A DNA stretch of 6,959 nucleotides from an uncultured Candidatus Melainabacteria bacterium (lineage in GTDB: Bacteria; Cyanobacteriota; Vampirovibrionia; Gastranaerophilales; Gastranaerophilaceae): positions 1 through 6,959 of the forward strand of contig CAKVJR010000089.1 of the NCBI GenBank assembly GCA_934754855.1, given 5' to 3'. Numbering within the stretch: the first letter of the stretch is position 1; every line of letters begins with the position of its first letter. The position numbers and the translations under genes are program-made. Shown here in pieces: positions 1 to 6,207 of this stretch. The notes below the pieces were generated by a model that did no database searches, had not been told where the DNA came from, and worked only from the letters and a program-made list of their open reading frames with translations.

Positions 1-931
1 GAACCGAAATTCCTTCGGGAGGAAGAACTGCTGTGATTGCATTTGATGCAACTTTTTCGTCTTTAACAAGCAATTCTAAACCGATTGCCTTAACGCCTGC
101 TCTTATTGCTGATGCGATTCTTGCGTGTCTTTTCCAAATGTTGTCAAGACCTTCTTCTTTCATCATTTGAAGTGCTGTATCAAGTGCAACAAAAAGGTTT
201 ACGGCAGGTGTCCACGCAGTTGAAGCGTCGAGAACCGATTTTCTGTTTTGTTTCCAATTGAAATAGAAACTCGGATTTGCACATTCTTCGCTTACTTTGA
301 TTGCTTTTTCGCTTGCAGCCAAGAATGAAAGTCCCGGGGGAATCATAAAGCCTTTTTGTGAACCGGAAATGAGAACATCAATGCCCCATTCGTCCATTTT
401 GCAAGGCAAAGCACCCAAACTTGTTACACCGTCAACAACTGACAATGCACCGTGTTCTTTGATGATTTTAACGATTGATTCAACATCGTTTGTTACGCCT
501 GTTGCTGTTTCGTTGTGAGTCAAAGTTACGATTTTATATTCTTTATTAACGTCGGCATCTAAGATTTTCTTAACTTCTGCGGGGTCGATTGCACAACCGG
601 GGTCAACAGTGTATCTTGTTACAACTGCACCTTTCATTTCTGAAATTTTTGCCCATCTTTCGCCAAAGTTGCCGATTACCAAAGATAAAACTTTATCACC
701 GGGGTTTACGAGGTTGAAGATTGCTGATTCCATTGCACCTGTTCCGCTTGCGGTAAATACTAAAACGTCGTTTTTTGTTTGGAACAAGAGTTTCATATCT
801 TCATAAACTCTTTTTAATACTGCTGAAAATTCTGTGCTTCTGTGTCCGATAGGGTGCTTAGCCATTGCAAGCAATACGCTTTCGGGTACAGGAGTCGGTC
901 CCGGAATCATTAAAAATGTTTTATCTTTCAT
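1..931 (-). CDS. Class V PLP-dependent aminotransferase (alanine/serine-glyoxylate type), 3' end outside window
   Basis: This is a cytoplasmic pyridoxal-phosphate enzyme that moves an amino group between a small amino acid (alanine or serine) and an oxo acid such as glyoxylate or pyruvate. The reading frame is open from the ATG at 931 to the left edge, giving 310 residues. The family is usually about 380, so roughly 70 C-terminal residues are missing here. Visible family marks are the N-terminal IPGPTPVPE (9-17), the cofactor phosphate-binding TASGTGAMES (60-69), HNETATG (139-145), the Asp that contacts the pyridine nitrogen in VVDGVTS (Asp167), and the Schiff-base lysine in SGSQKGF (Lys193). 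A ribosome-binding site AAGGGAG (941-947) lies 9 nt before the ATG. The 87-nt gap to the upstream gene shows no hairpin terminator and no convincing -35/-10 pair, so readthrough from the upstream operon is possible. Relatives are annotated as serine-pyruvate or alanine-glyoxylate aminotransferase, or in cyanobacteria as 'soluble hydrogenase 42 kDa subunit'. Substrate cannot be decided from sequence alone. Confidence 0.9.
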   Translation of the reverse strand, partial: MKDKTFLMIPGPTPVPESVLLAMAKHPIGHRSTEFSAVLKRVYEDMKLLFQTKNDVLVFTASGTGAMESAIFNLVNPGDKVLSLVIGNFGERWAKISEMKGAVVTRYTVDPGCAIDPAEVKKILDADVNKEYKIVTLTHNETATGVTNDVESIVKIIKEHGALSVVDGVTSLGALPCKMDEWGIDVLISGSQKGFMIPPGLSFLAASEKAIKVSEECANPSFYFNWKQNRKSVLDASTAWTPAVNLFVALDTALQMMKEEGLDNIWKRHARIASAIRAGVKAIGLELLVKDEKVASNAITAVLPPEGISV

Positions 932-1018
932 GTTAGAGTTCTCCCTTATTATTCTATGAAACTATTGTCGCATAAACATAAGAGAGTAACTCAAGGTATT
1001 ACATTATGTTAATTTTAT

Positions 1019-2005
1019 TTATAAAATCATTGCCAATATCATCAGCAAAATCATTCCTGCCTGCAATCCGCCCGACAAATATCGGTCAAATTTATTTTCG
1101 TGATATCCCACGCCTGTTTTTTGTGCATGGGCTGCACTTACTACTCTATCAAGTCTTGAGAGGCTATCATCCGAAAAAGTTTTCTTAAAAACTTTCTTCT
1201 CCATTTTTGATAATCTCTCATCTTCCGTCGCATTCGGATTTGTTCGTCCTAAAATCATATTTTCGGCAGAGGACAATGCCTGTTCAAAATCGTTGTGATA
1301 TGATGCTGCTCCGCCTGTCGGGTATGATGAATATCCGTTTGAACTTTTTGAATTGCTGCCGTAACTGTACGGATTATTTGAACTTCCCGTTTTGAAGCCC
1401 CCCATTGTCGTGCCTGCAAAAGAGAAATTTCTCTCTTGCGGAGTGTAATAATTTTGAGGAGATTGTCTGTAAAATTCCTCAGGTGTGGTAGGTTGCGGTT
1501 CGGAGTTGTTGGCAAGCATGCTCTCATTTGCGTTAATCGCAAGAACAGACGCTTTGAGTTTGTCGGTTCTGTCAGAGAGTTCGCCTTGTGAAATTTTGCC
1601 GAAAGTCTTTTGCTCCAAGCGTTCTACACGCTTGTAAACATTTTCGCCCTGATATGTTTTTTTGAAAACCTTTTCTTCCATCATATCAATGACGGGATAG
1701 GTGACGTTTTTATCCTCGGGCATAAATTCCGCCTCTGCAATCCGTTTTTCGTTTTCGGTCTTTTTCGGTTCTGTCGAAAGTCCGCTTGCATCTGTAATTT
1801 TTTTAATTCTTTCCGAATTTGTGCCTGATTTTTTTTCACCGAACAAATATTCTTCAATTCGGTTTAATCTCGTTGGGGTTTGCTCTTCTTTGTATTCCAC
1901 CCCGAACAAATCTTTTTCGATTGCTGAAATGTCATTGATTTCTGCACAGTAAACTTGGCAGGACAACGCTGTCAGCATTGCCGCCGCTAAAATAAATTTC
2001 TTCAT
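1019..2005 (-). CDS. Secreted or membrane-attached protein with three pairs of short hE..hFG/K repeats; function unknown
   Basis: I do not recognise a named family for this 328-residue protein. Residues 1-20 form a typical signal peptide (MKKF, hydrophobic core, then SCQVYCA). Cleavage is probably near Cys20/Ala21. Cys16 in ALSC is a poor lipobox, so lipidation is doubtful. Six half-repeats of about 21 residues occur as three tandem pairs: 29-50/50-70, 109-130/130-150 and 247-268/268-288. Each starts with a hydrophobic residue plus Glu, then hydrophobic-Phe-Gly/Lys (DLFG, YLFG, KVFK, KTFG, MILG, KVFK), and ends in an Arg/Lys-rich amphipathic stretch (RLNRI, RVERL, RLSKM, RLDRV). A low-complexity Ser/Gly/Tyr/Asn region (about 180-236) separates pairs two and three. 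The last 16 residues (313-328) are hydrophobic and run to the stop codon, like a C-terminal membrane tail. The gene starts 12 nt after the YIP1-like gene. Similar repeat proteins seem common in Melainabacteria, from memory. An envelope role is inferred from the signal peptide and the SppA/YIP1 context only. Confidence 0.85.
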   Translation of the reverse strand: MKKFILAAAMLTALSCQVYCAEINDISAIEKDLFGVEYKEEQTPTRLNRIEEYLFGEKKSGTNSERIKKITDASGLSTEPKKTENEKRIAEAEFMPEDKNVTYPVIDMMEEKVFKKTYQGENVYKRVERLEQKTFGKISQGELSDRTDKLKASVLAINANESMLANNSEPQPTTPEEFYRQSPQNYYTPQERNFSFAGTTMGGFKTGSSNNPYSYGSNSKSSNGYSSYPTGGAASYHNDFEQALSSAENMILGRTNPNATEDERLSKMEKKVFKKTFSDDSLSRLDRVVSAAHAQKTGVGYHENKFDRYLSGGLQAGMILLMILAMIL

Positions 2006-2012
2006 AACCGTA

Positions 2013-2019
2013 TCCCCTT
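2013..2019 (-). promoter_or_regulatory. Ribosome-binding site of the repeat protein, overlapping the upstream stop codon
   Basis: On the minus strand AAGGGGA lies 7 nt before the ATG at 2005. Its first two bases are the last two of the TAA stop codon (2018-2020) of the YIP1-like gene. Ribosomes ending the upstream gene therefore cover this site, which suggests coupled translation. Confidence 0.7.
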
Positions 2020-2581
2020 ATACGGTATAAATATAACCTATGTTGAAACAAGTTCCTATAAGCCAAATAAAAGCAAATCCGATTGCGATTGTCGGGATAA
2101 AAACAAGCATAATTGATGATGATTTTGACAAATTGTACGTATTTGCAAGTGATTTCGTGTATAAAATTATTACCCAAACGAGTAACAAAATCTCAAGTTT
2201 TGTTCCCAAAAAATAGCCAATTTTCGATGAATTTTTCAAAATTTCAAACGGTGCCATAAAAATATAAGGCAAAAGTGTATATGCCGATAAATTCAATAAA
2301 TGTCTGATTTTTCCGCCATTGCCGAAAATTTTCGCAATGAAATCAAAAAATATTGCTGAAATTGCCCAAACGAACAAAATTCCAATCAGGTAAATTCCTA
2401 TTCCGCCGAGATACAAAATATCTTCATTTAATCCGCTCGGAATCGTGTGATTGGGCAAATATAAAAATAATGATGTCCAAATTAATGTCAGCATTCCTTT
2501 GTAAATCGGACTTTCTTTGGAAACTTCCGAAAAATCAAATTCAAATAGGATTTTATATAAATTTTCGACGTATTTTTCCAT
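2018..2581 (-). CDS. YIP1-like integral membrane protein
   Basis: This 187-residue multi-pass membrane protein most resembles the bacterial Yip1 (YIP1/DUF1282-type) family, whose biochemical role in bacteria is unknown. After a soluble N-terminus (about 1-25) come hydrophobic segments at roughly 28-42, 57-82, 97-113, 127-143 and 156-178. The Gly-rich turn FGNGGKIRHLLNLSAYTLLPYIF around 86-108 (a Gly-rich loop, then Leu-rich helix with an internal Pro) and the KSLANTYNLSKSSS stretch before the last helix are the Yip1-like features. The chosen start is ATG 2581 because GGGAG lies 5 nt before it. A longer reading from TTG 2593 would add four residues and overlap sppA, and has no ribosome-binding site. 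The gene begins 2 nt after the sppA stop, so the two are almost certainly co-transcribed. The family call rests on pattern and topology, so it is less certain than the membrane location. Confidence 0.75.
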   Translation of the reverse strand: MEKYVENLYKILFEFDFSEVSKESPIYKGMLTLIWTSLFLYLPNHTIPSGLNEDILYLGGIGIYLIGILFVWAISAIFFDFIAKIFGNGGKIRHLLNLSAYTLLPYIFMAPFEILKNSSKIGYFLGTKLEILLLVWVIILYTKSLANTYNLSKSSSIMLVFIPTIAIGFAFIWLIGTCFNIGYIYTV

Positions 2582-2583
2582 TT

Positions 2584-3591
2584 TTACTCCCAAAGATAAA
2601 GCGGTTTGCGTGCGTATTTGACACTTGCTGGCATAAGTCCGTCAATTACCGATGTCTTTTGGTTCAAGCCCAATGATGAGAGGAAATTGTTGCTCTTTCC
2701 GTAATCGACAAAATCAATAATATCCTTTGTAAATCCTTTCTTTTCAAGGATTTTAATCATCATTTCTTTTGCTTCTCTGTTACCGCCTGTTGAGTCAACA
2801 AAGCCCAAATTCTTCGCCTGTCTGCCCGTAAAAATTCGTCCGTCGGCGTATTTATTGAGATTTTGGGTTGTCAAATTTGTCTTTGCAACTTCGTATTTAT
2901 CGTTACGTTTAATTCTTCCGTTTGTGATGGCGGATTTGAATTGTTGGTATGAATCGTTGACCATTTCTTGAAGAAGTTGACGTTCTTCTTTTGTCATAGC
3001 ACGGGTTGAAGAGCCTATATCCTTGTATTTTCCGCTTTTTATGACGTTTTGAGAAATTCCCAATTTGTTTGTCAAAAGTTCGTGAGCGTCGGTTGTGGAC
3101 ATAATTACGCCGATACTGCCCGTCATTGTCCCTTCAAGGGCTACAATTCTGTCGGCTGCACTTGCCACGTAATATCCACCGCTTGCCGCAATGTCGTCAA
3201 GCACTGCAATAACAGGCTTTTTCTCTCTGACGTGCATCACTGCCGAGTACAATCTTTGGGACATTCCGACCGTTCCGCCGGGTGAGTTAATTCTTAAAAT
3301 AACACCTTTTACCGTATCGTCGTTTTCAGCATCGTTCAAGGCTTTAAGAGCCACAAGCGAGGAATTTTCTTCGACAAATATATTATTTTCGGGGGTTGAA
3401 TTTATAACACCGTTCAACCCGATAACTGCAACCTTGTTCGGACTCATAATTTTAGAAAAGTTTGTCTTAGGTTTTGCGTTTTTTTGTTTTTCGCTGTTAT
3501 CAAATTTGTTGAAAACAGGTGCCAAAAAGCCCATCAACATTGAAATAATACATAATGTCAAAACTACGATAAAAAGTTTATTTTTCGTCAT
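2584..3591 (-). CDS. sppA: Signal peptide peptidase SppA, short form (peptidase family S49)
   Basis: This membrane-bound serine protease degrades signal peptides left in the membrane after protein export. In Bacillus the short form is also linked to envelope stress. At 335 residues it matches the short, single-domain SppA type rather than the double-length E. coli enzyme. Residues 6-27 are an N-terminal membrane anchor with the protease domain outside. Family marks in order are KVAVIGLNGVI (53-63), the substrate-binding loop LRINSPGGTVG (99-109), the nucleophile Ser137 in AASGGYY, the TGSIGVI motif (157-163), and the general-base lysine, most likely Lys190 in GKYKDIGS by analogy with the Ser/Lys dyad of the Bacillus enzyme. 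The tail ADGRIFTGRQAKNLGFVD (249-266) is also typical. The catalytic set appears complete. The start codon lies 1 nt after the phosphomannomutase stop, with GAAGG inside that gene's end as ribosome-binding site. The downstream YIP1-like gene begins 2 nt after this stop. Confidence 0.95.
   Translation of the reverse strand: MTKNKLFIVVLTLCIISMLMGFLAPVFNKFDNSEKQKNAKPKTNFSKIMSPNKVAVIGLNGVINSTPENNIFVEENSSLVALKALNDAENDDTVKGVILRINSPGGTVGMSQRLYSAVMHVREKKPVIAVLDDIAASGGYYVASAADRIVALEGTMTGSIGVIMSTTDAHELLTNKLGISQNVIKSGKYKDIGSSTRAMTKEERQLLQEMVNDSYQQFKSAITNGRIKRNDKYEVAKTNLTTQNLNKYADGRIFTGRQAKNLGFVDSTGGNREAKEMMIKILEKKGFTKDIIDFVDYGKSNNFLSSLGLNQKTSVIDGLMPASVKYARKPLYLWE
2587..2591 (-). promoter_or_regulatory. 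Ribosome-binding site deciding the YIP1-like start
   Basis: GGGAG on the minus strand lies inside the last two codons of sppA (TGG GAG) and 5 nt before ATG 2581. It supports this ATG over the in-frame TTG at 2593, which lies upstream of the site and so cannot use it. Confidence 0.7.
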
Positions 3592-3592
3592 T

Positions 3593-5044
3593 TTATGCCT
3601 TCATTTCCTTGCAAATTCTTTCTAATTCGTCAAGCATTGCCTTTTTGTATTGATTGCAAACTTCTTCGTTTCTTCCCTCAAATCTGAGTGTGAAAACGGG
3701 TTCGGTGTTGCTTTGTCTTATCATCGCAAATCCGCCGTCAAATACAATCCTCAAGCCGTCTAATCTTATTATATCTTTTATTTCATCACCGAAAAATTCG
3801 GGATTTTTGCCGATTTCTTCATCAATTTTAGCAAGAACGGGCTTTTTCATTTCGTCTTTGCAGGGGAAACGAACTTCCTCAGACGTATAAACAGCATTAA
3901 ACGGTTCAAGAAGTTGTGTTAATTTAAAGTTTTTGTCTTCTTTTTTCTTTTTGTTAACGAGCGCCGCAATTCTTGATGCCGCATAAACCGCATCGTCAAA
4001 GCCGTACCAATTTTCTTTGAAGAACATGTGACCTGACATTTCGCCTGCTGCAATTGCGTCTGTTTCTTTCATTTTAGCCTTAATGTATCCGTGTCCCGTT
4101 TTGCACATAACCGCTTCCGCACCCAACTTGTTGAGGCTGTCGAACAAAACTTGTGAACATTTTACTTCTGATACGATTACAGGCTTTTTATCCTCATTTT
4201 TAAATCTAGGAATGATGTCTGTCGAGTAGATGTAGAGCAACTTGTCGCCTGTTAAGTAGTTTCCGTCGCAATCAATAACACCAATTCTGTCCGCATCACC
4301 GTCAAATGCAACCCCTATGTCTGCTCCTGTTTCAACTACGGTCTTTTTGAGGGTGTCCAAAGTGCTTTCGATGCTTGGGTTTGGGTGGTGGTTAGGAAAT
4401 CTTCCGTCGGGTTCTGTGAAAAGTTCGACGACTTCATATCCGCATTTTTTAAGCATTTGCGGAGCAACCACGCCTGCTGCGGCATTTGCACAATCTGTTA
4501 CGATTTTTACGTCTTTTTTATCCGTTCCGAAAAGTTCAATTTGTTTTTCAATGTATTTATCTACCATGTTAAATTCGTGGTATTCACCTTTGTTTTGGGC
4601 GTCTTGGTACTCACCATCGATAACTTTTTGTGTAATATTTTTTACATATTTGATTTGTTCTTCGTGGAGAGATTGTTTTTCGCAAGTCATCTTCAAACCG
4701 TTGTATTCAGGGGGATTGTGGCTTGCCGTAATAATCAACGCACCGTCAACAGTTCCGAACGGAGTTTCGATAAATTCTGAATAATATCCGAAAGGTGTCG
4801 GTCCCATTCCGAGGTCAATTACGTCGCCACCTGCGGCTAAAACGCCGTCAATGATTGATTTTGCAAGCGGAAGTGAGTGCAATCTTGCATCTCGAACGAC
4901 TGAAAGAGTTACTTTTTCTTTTCCTAAACGTTCTTTGACGTAATAAACATAGGCTCTTCCGACTTTTTTAAATAATTCTTCAGTGACTGTTTCTCCATAA
5001 ACGCCTCTTATATCGTTTTTTCCGAATGCTTTTAACGTAATCAT
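3593..5044 (-). CDS. Phosphomannomutase/phosphoglucomutase (alpha-D-phosphohexomutase family)
   Basis: The enzyme interconverts the 1- and 6-phosphates of mannose and/or glucose through a phosphoserine. It feeds GDP-mannose, UDP-glucose and so LPS, exopolysaccharide or glycogen synthesis in the cytoplasm. At 483 residues it is slightly longer than the roughly 460 of the AlgC-type enzyme. All four active-site loops are present: phosphoserine loop TASHNPPEYNG with Ser108, Mg-binding DGDADR (248-253), sugar-binding GEMSGH (334-339), and the phosphate-binding RQSNTEP (443-449). KTGHGYIKAKM (315-325) is a further family block. GEMSGH fits the PMM/PGM group better than phosphoglucosamine mutase (GlmM), which carries a different sugar loop. 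Preference for mannose or glucose cannot be read from sequence. The ATG at 5044 has a strong AAGGAG 5 nt upstream. It is the first gene of the leftward cluster, facing the ABC permease across 54 bp, and its stop lies 1 nt before sppA. Confidence 0.95.
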   Translation of the reverse strand: MITLKAFGKNDIRGVYGETVTEELFKKVGRAYVYYVKERLGKEKVTLSVVRDARLHSLPLAKSIIDGVLAAGGDVIDLGMGPTPFGYYSEFIETPFGTVDGALIITASHNPPEYNGLKMTCEKQSLHEEQIKYVKNITQKVIDGEYQDAQNKGEYHEFNMVDKYIEKQIELFGTDKKDVKIVTDCANAAAGVVAPQMLKKCGYEVVELFTEPDGRFPNHHPNPSIESTLDTLKKTVVETGADIGVAFDGDADRIGVIDCDGNYLTGDKLLYIYSTDIIPRFKNEDKKPVIVSEVKCSQVLFDSLNKLGAEAVMCKTGHGYIKAKMKETDAIAAGEMSGHMFFKENWYGFDDAVYAASRIAALVNKKKKEDKNFKLTQLLEPFNAVYTSEEVRFPCKDEMKKPVLAKIDEEIGKNPEFFGDEIKDIIRLDGLRIVFDGGFAMIRQSNTEPVFTLRFEGRNEEVCNQYKKAMLDELERICKEMKA

Positions 5045-5098
5045 GTAAACTCCTTGTATTGTTGACGTAATAATTATAATATAAATAATAACTCAAAC
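5045..5098. promoter_or_regulatory. Divergent AT-rich promoter region between phosphohexomutase and ABC permease
   Basis: All signals starting both the leftward cluster and the rightward permease must lie in these 54 bp or inside the flanking genes. A TATAAT sequence occurs on each strand: 5075-5080 on plus, and 5073-5078 on minus, so the two overlap. TTGACG at 5062-5067 (plus) and TTGAGT at 5091-5096 (minus) resemble -35 boxes. No pair has ideal 17-nt spacing to a perfect -10, so the exact promoters are uncertain. The overlap means the two directions would compete. Confidence 0.4.
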
Positions 5099-5980
5099 AT
5101 GGAAAAACTTATGAATAAAGGCAAAAATTTTCCCGACAATAAAATTTCTTTTCTGTTCCTGCTCCCTTGCGTGGCAGGTTGCCTTATTTTTATTATAATT
5201 CCTGTTTTTTGCTCATTTGGGCTGAGTTTTTTTGATTGGGATTTGTTATCGACTCCGAAATTTGTCGGTTTTGATAATTATTTTGAACTTTTCAAAGAGC
5301 CTGAATTTTTCAGAGTTTTTAATAATACTGTCATTTATGCCGTATTTACAACGCTATTTGCTGTTTTAATCCCGTTATTTTTGGCTGATATTTTGAATAA
5401 AAAATTCAAATTCTCTGATTTGTTTAAAACTATTTATTTCATTCCGTTTATCACCCCAATGCTTGTAGTTGCGTTGGTTTGGGCGTGGATTTTTGACCCG
5501 AATATCGGATTAATGAATTATATTTTAAGAATAAATATTCAATGGCTTTATAACCCCGATACGGCTATGTTTGCGGTCATTTTGGTTTCTGTTGTTAAGT
5601 TAATCGGCTACAACACGGTTATGTTAATCGGAGGTTATGCGGGGATAAATTCTTCTCTTCCCGAGGCGGCTAAAATTGACGGAGCGAATGCCTTTCAGAC
5701 ATTTTTCAAGGTTACTTTACCGCTTTTGAGTCCCGTAATATTTTTCGTTTTAATTATCACAACGATTTCCTCGTTTCAGGTTTTTGATTTGATTTATTTG
5801 ATGACACAAGGCGGACCTGACGGTGCGACGGATGTTTTGGTCTATTGGCTTTATAAAAATTCTTTTGAATATTTTGTAATAGGCAGAGCATCGGCGACGG
5901 CTTACGTTTTGTTTGTCATAATCGCAATTTTATCCATGATTCAATGGTTTGCACGTAAAAATTGGGTTTATGGGGAATAA
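5099..5980 (+). CDS. Sugar-type ABC transporter permease (MalF/UgpA-like)
   Basis: This is one of two membrane subunits expected in a carbohydrate-uptake ABC importer of the MalFG/UgpAE class. It needs a second permease, an ATPase and a solute-binding protein. The 293-residue product has about six membrane helices (about 16-40, 72-97, 108-133, 156-180, 207-230, 266-285). The EAA loop that docks on the ATPase is intact: Glu189-Ala-Ala...Asp194-Gly-Ala, followed by the TLPLLSP ending. The conserved TQGGPDGATDVL loop before the last helix (235-247) is typical of sugar permeases. Length is normal for the family. The start is uncertain: ATG 5099 has no ribosome-binding site and lies very close to the only available promoter, while ATG 5111 (289 residues) has only a weak GGA upstream. 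No partner gene lies in the window: the neighbours face other ways, and only a 21-codon reading frame follows. Substrate is unknown. Confidence 0.92.
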   Translation: MEKLMNKGKNFPDNKISFLFLLPCVAGCLIFIIIPVFCSFGLSFFDWDLLSTPKFVGFDNYFELFKEPEFFRVFNNTVIYAVFTTLFAVLIPLFLADILNKKFKFSDLFKTIYFIPFITPMLVVALVWAWIFDPNIGLMNYILRINIQWLYNPDTAMFAVILVSVVKLIGYNTVMLIGGYAGINSSLPEAAKIDGANAFQTFFKVTLPLLSPVIFFVLIITTISSFQVFDLIYLMTQGGPDGATDVLVYWLYKNSFEYFVIGRASATAYVLFVIIAILSMIQWFARKNWVYGE

Positions 5981-5984
5981 TTTA

Positions 5985-6050
5985 ATGTTGATTTTTTCAG
6001 ATACTTCGGCTTCCACCTCAATGACAAAGAACTCTAAATTGTCATTCTGA
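5985..6050 (+). other. Very short reading frame after the permease, possible remnant of a partner gene
   Basis: GGGGA (5972-5976), within the permease's last codons, lies 8 nt before ATG 5985, as expected for the next gene of an operon. The frame gives only 21 residues starting MLIFSD and ends at TGA 6048-6050 inside the repeat. From codon 5 onwards it is repeat sequence. In sugar importers a MalG-like permease usually follows here, so this may be the start of a lost gene. It may also be chance, since ATG is common in AT-rich DNA. It is unlikely to be a functional gene. Confidence 0.3.
5999..6025. repeat. Degenerate single copy of the repeat arm
   Basis: This stretch begins AGATACTTCGG and ends CCTCAATGAC. 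It matches the right arm of the adjacent element (AGATTCTTCGG ... CCTCAGAATGAC), with one substitution, a shorter centre (CTTCCA) and loss of GA near the end. It lies in the same orientation as that right arm, 15 bp before the left arm, so the region holds three related units. Confidence 0.65.
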
Positions 6051-6120
6051 GCGTAAGCGAAGAATCTGTTTACATTGATAATATATAGATTCTTCGGTCT
6101 TTTCAAGACCTCAGAATGAC
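6041..6120. repeat. Composite inverted-repeat element (CATTCTGA...GAAGAATCT type)
   Basis: The left arm (6041-6067) begins GTCATTCTGAG and ends CGAAGAATCT. The right arm (6087-6120), read on the minus strand, begins and ends with the same sequences, so the outer 11 bp and inner 10 bp pair exactly. A 19-bp AT-rich spacer (6068-6086) separates the arms. The arm centres differ: CGTAAG on the left, while the right carries its own hairpin GGTCTT-TTC-AAGACC (6096-6110). Short palindromes of this sequence type are dispersed in many bacterial genomes. There is no transposase here, so it would be a non-autonomous or REP/MITE-like element. It may also end transcription from the permease, which has no other terminator. 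Confidence 0.8.
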
Positions 6121-6152
6121 GATAATTTTGTAACGATAACAATGTATAAATT

Positions 6153-6176
6153 AAAAAAGCGGTCATTTCTGACCGC
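6153..6176 (-). terminator. Intrinsic terminator of threonine synthase
   Basis: On the minus strand a perfect 7-bp stem GCGGTCA/TGACCGC with loop GAAA is followed directly by TTTTTT (6158 to 6153). It starts about 31 nt after the threonine synthase stop codon. On the plus strand the stem is followed by CTTATAACC, a poor T tract, so it acts mainly leftwards. Confidence 0.9.
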
Positions 6177-6207
6177 CTTATAACCTTATAAAATTGTGTT
6201 TGAGCGA

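Noticed and set aside
932..1018. Possible promoter or terminator between the repeat protein and the aminotransferase
   Set aside because: No stem followed by a T tract is present, and TAGAAT-like boxes have no matching -35 at suitable spacing; only the ribosome-binding site is supportable.
1255..1542. A 95-codon minus-strand frame inside the repeat protein gene
   Set aside because: It is an out-of-frame reading of the Ser/Gly/Tyr-rich section; the main frame has a signal peptide, a ribosome-binding site and repeats.
3191..3625. A 144-codon plus-strand frame opposite sppA
   Set aside because: It is antisense to the SppA catalytic domain; its hydrophobic stretch merely mirrors the SppA membrane anchor region.
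4317..4784. Long plus-strand frames (155 and 131 codons) opposite the phosphohexomutase
   Set aside because: They are shadows of a gene with all four active-site loops intact on the other strand.
5999..6120. CRISPR array
   Set aside because: The units are of unequal length, face each other, and have spacers of 15 and 19 bp; this is an inverted-repeat element, not a direct-repeat array.
5930..6166. A 78-codon minus-strand reading frame across the permease-thrC gap
   Set aside because: It is made of the inverted repeat, its spacer and part of the terminator and overlaps the 3' end of the permease; spurious frames of this kind are typical of such repeats.
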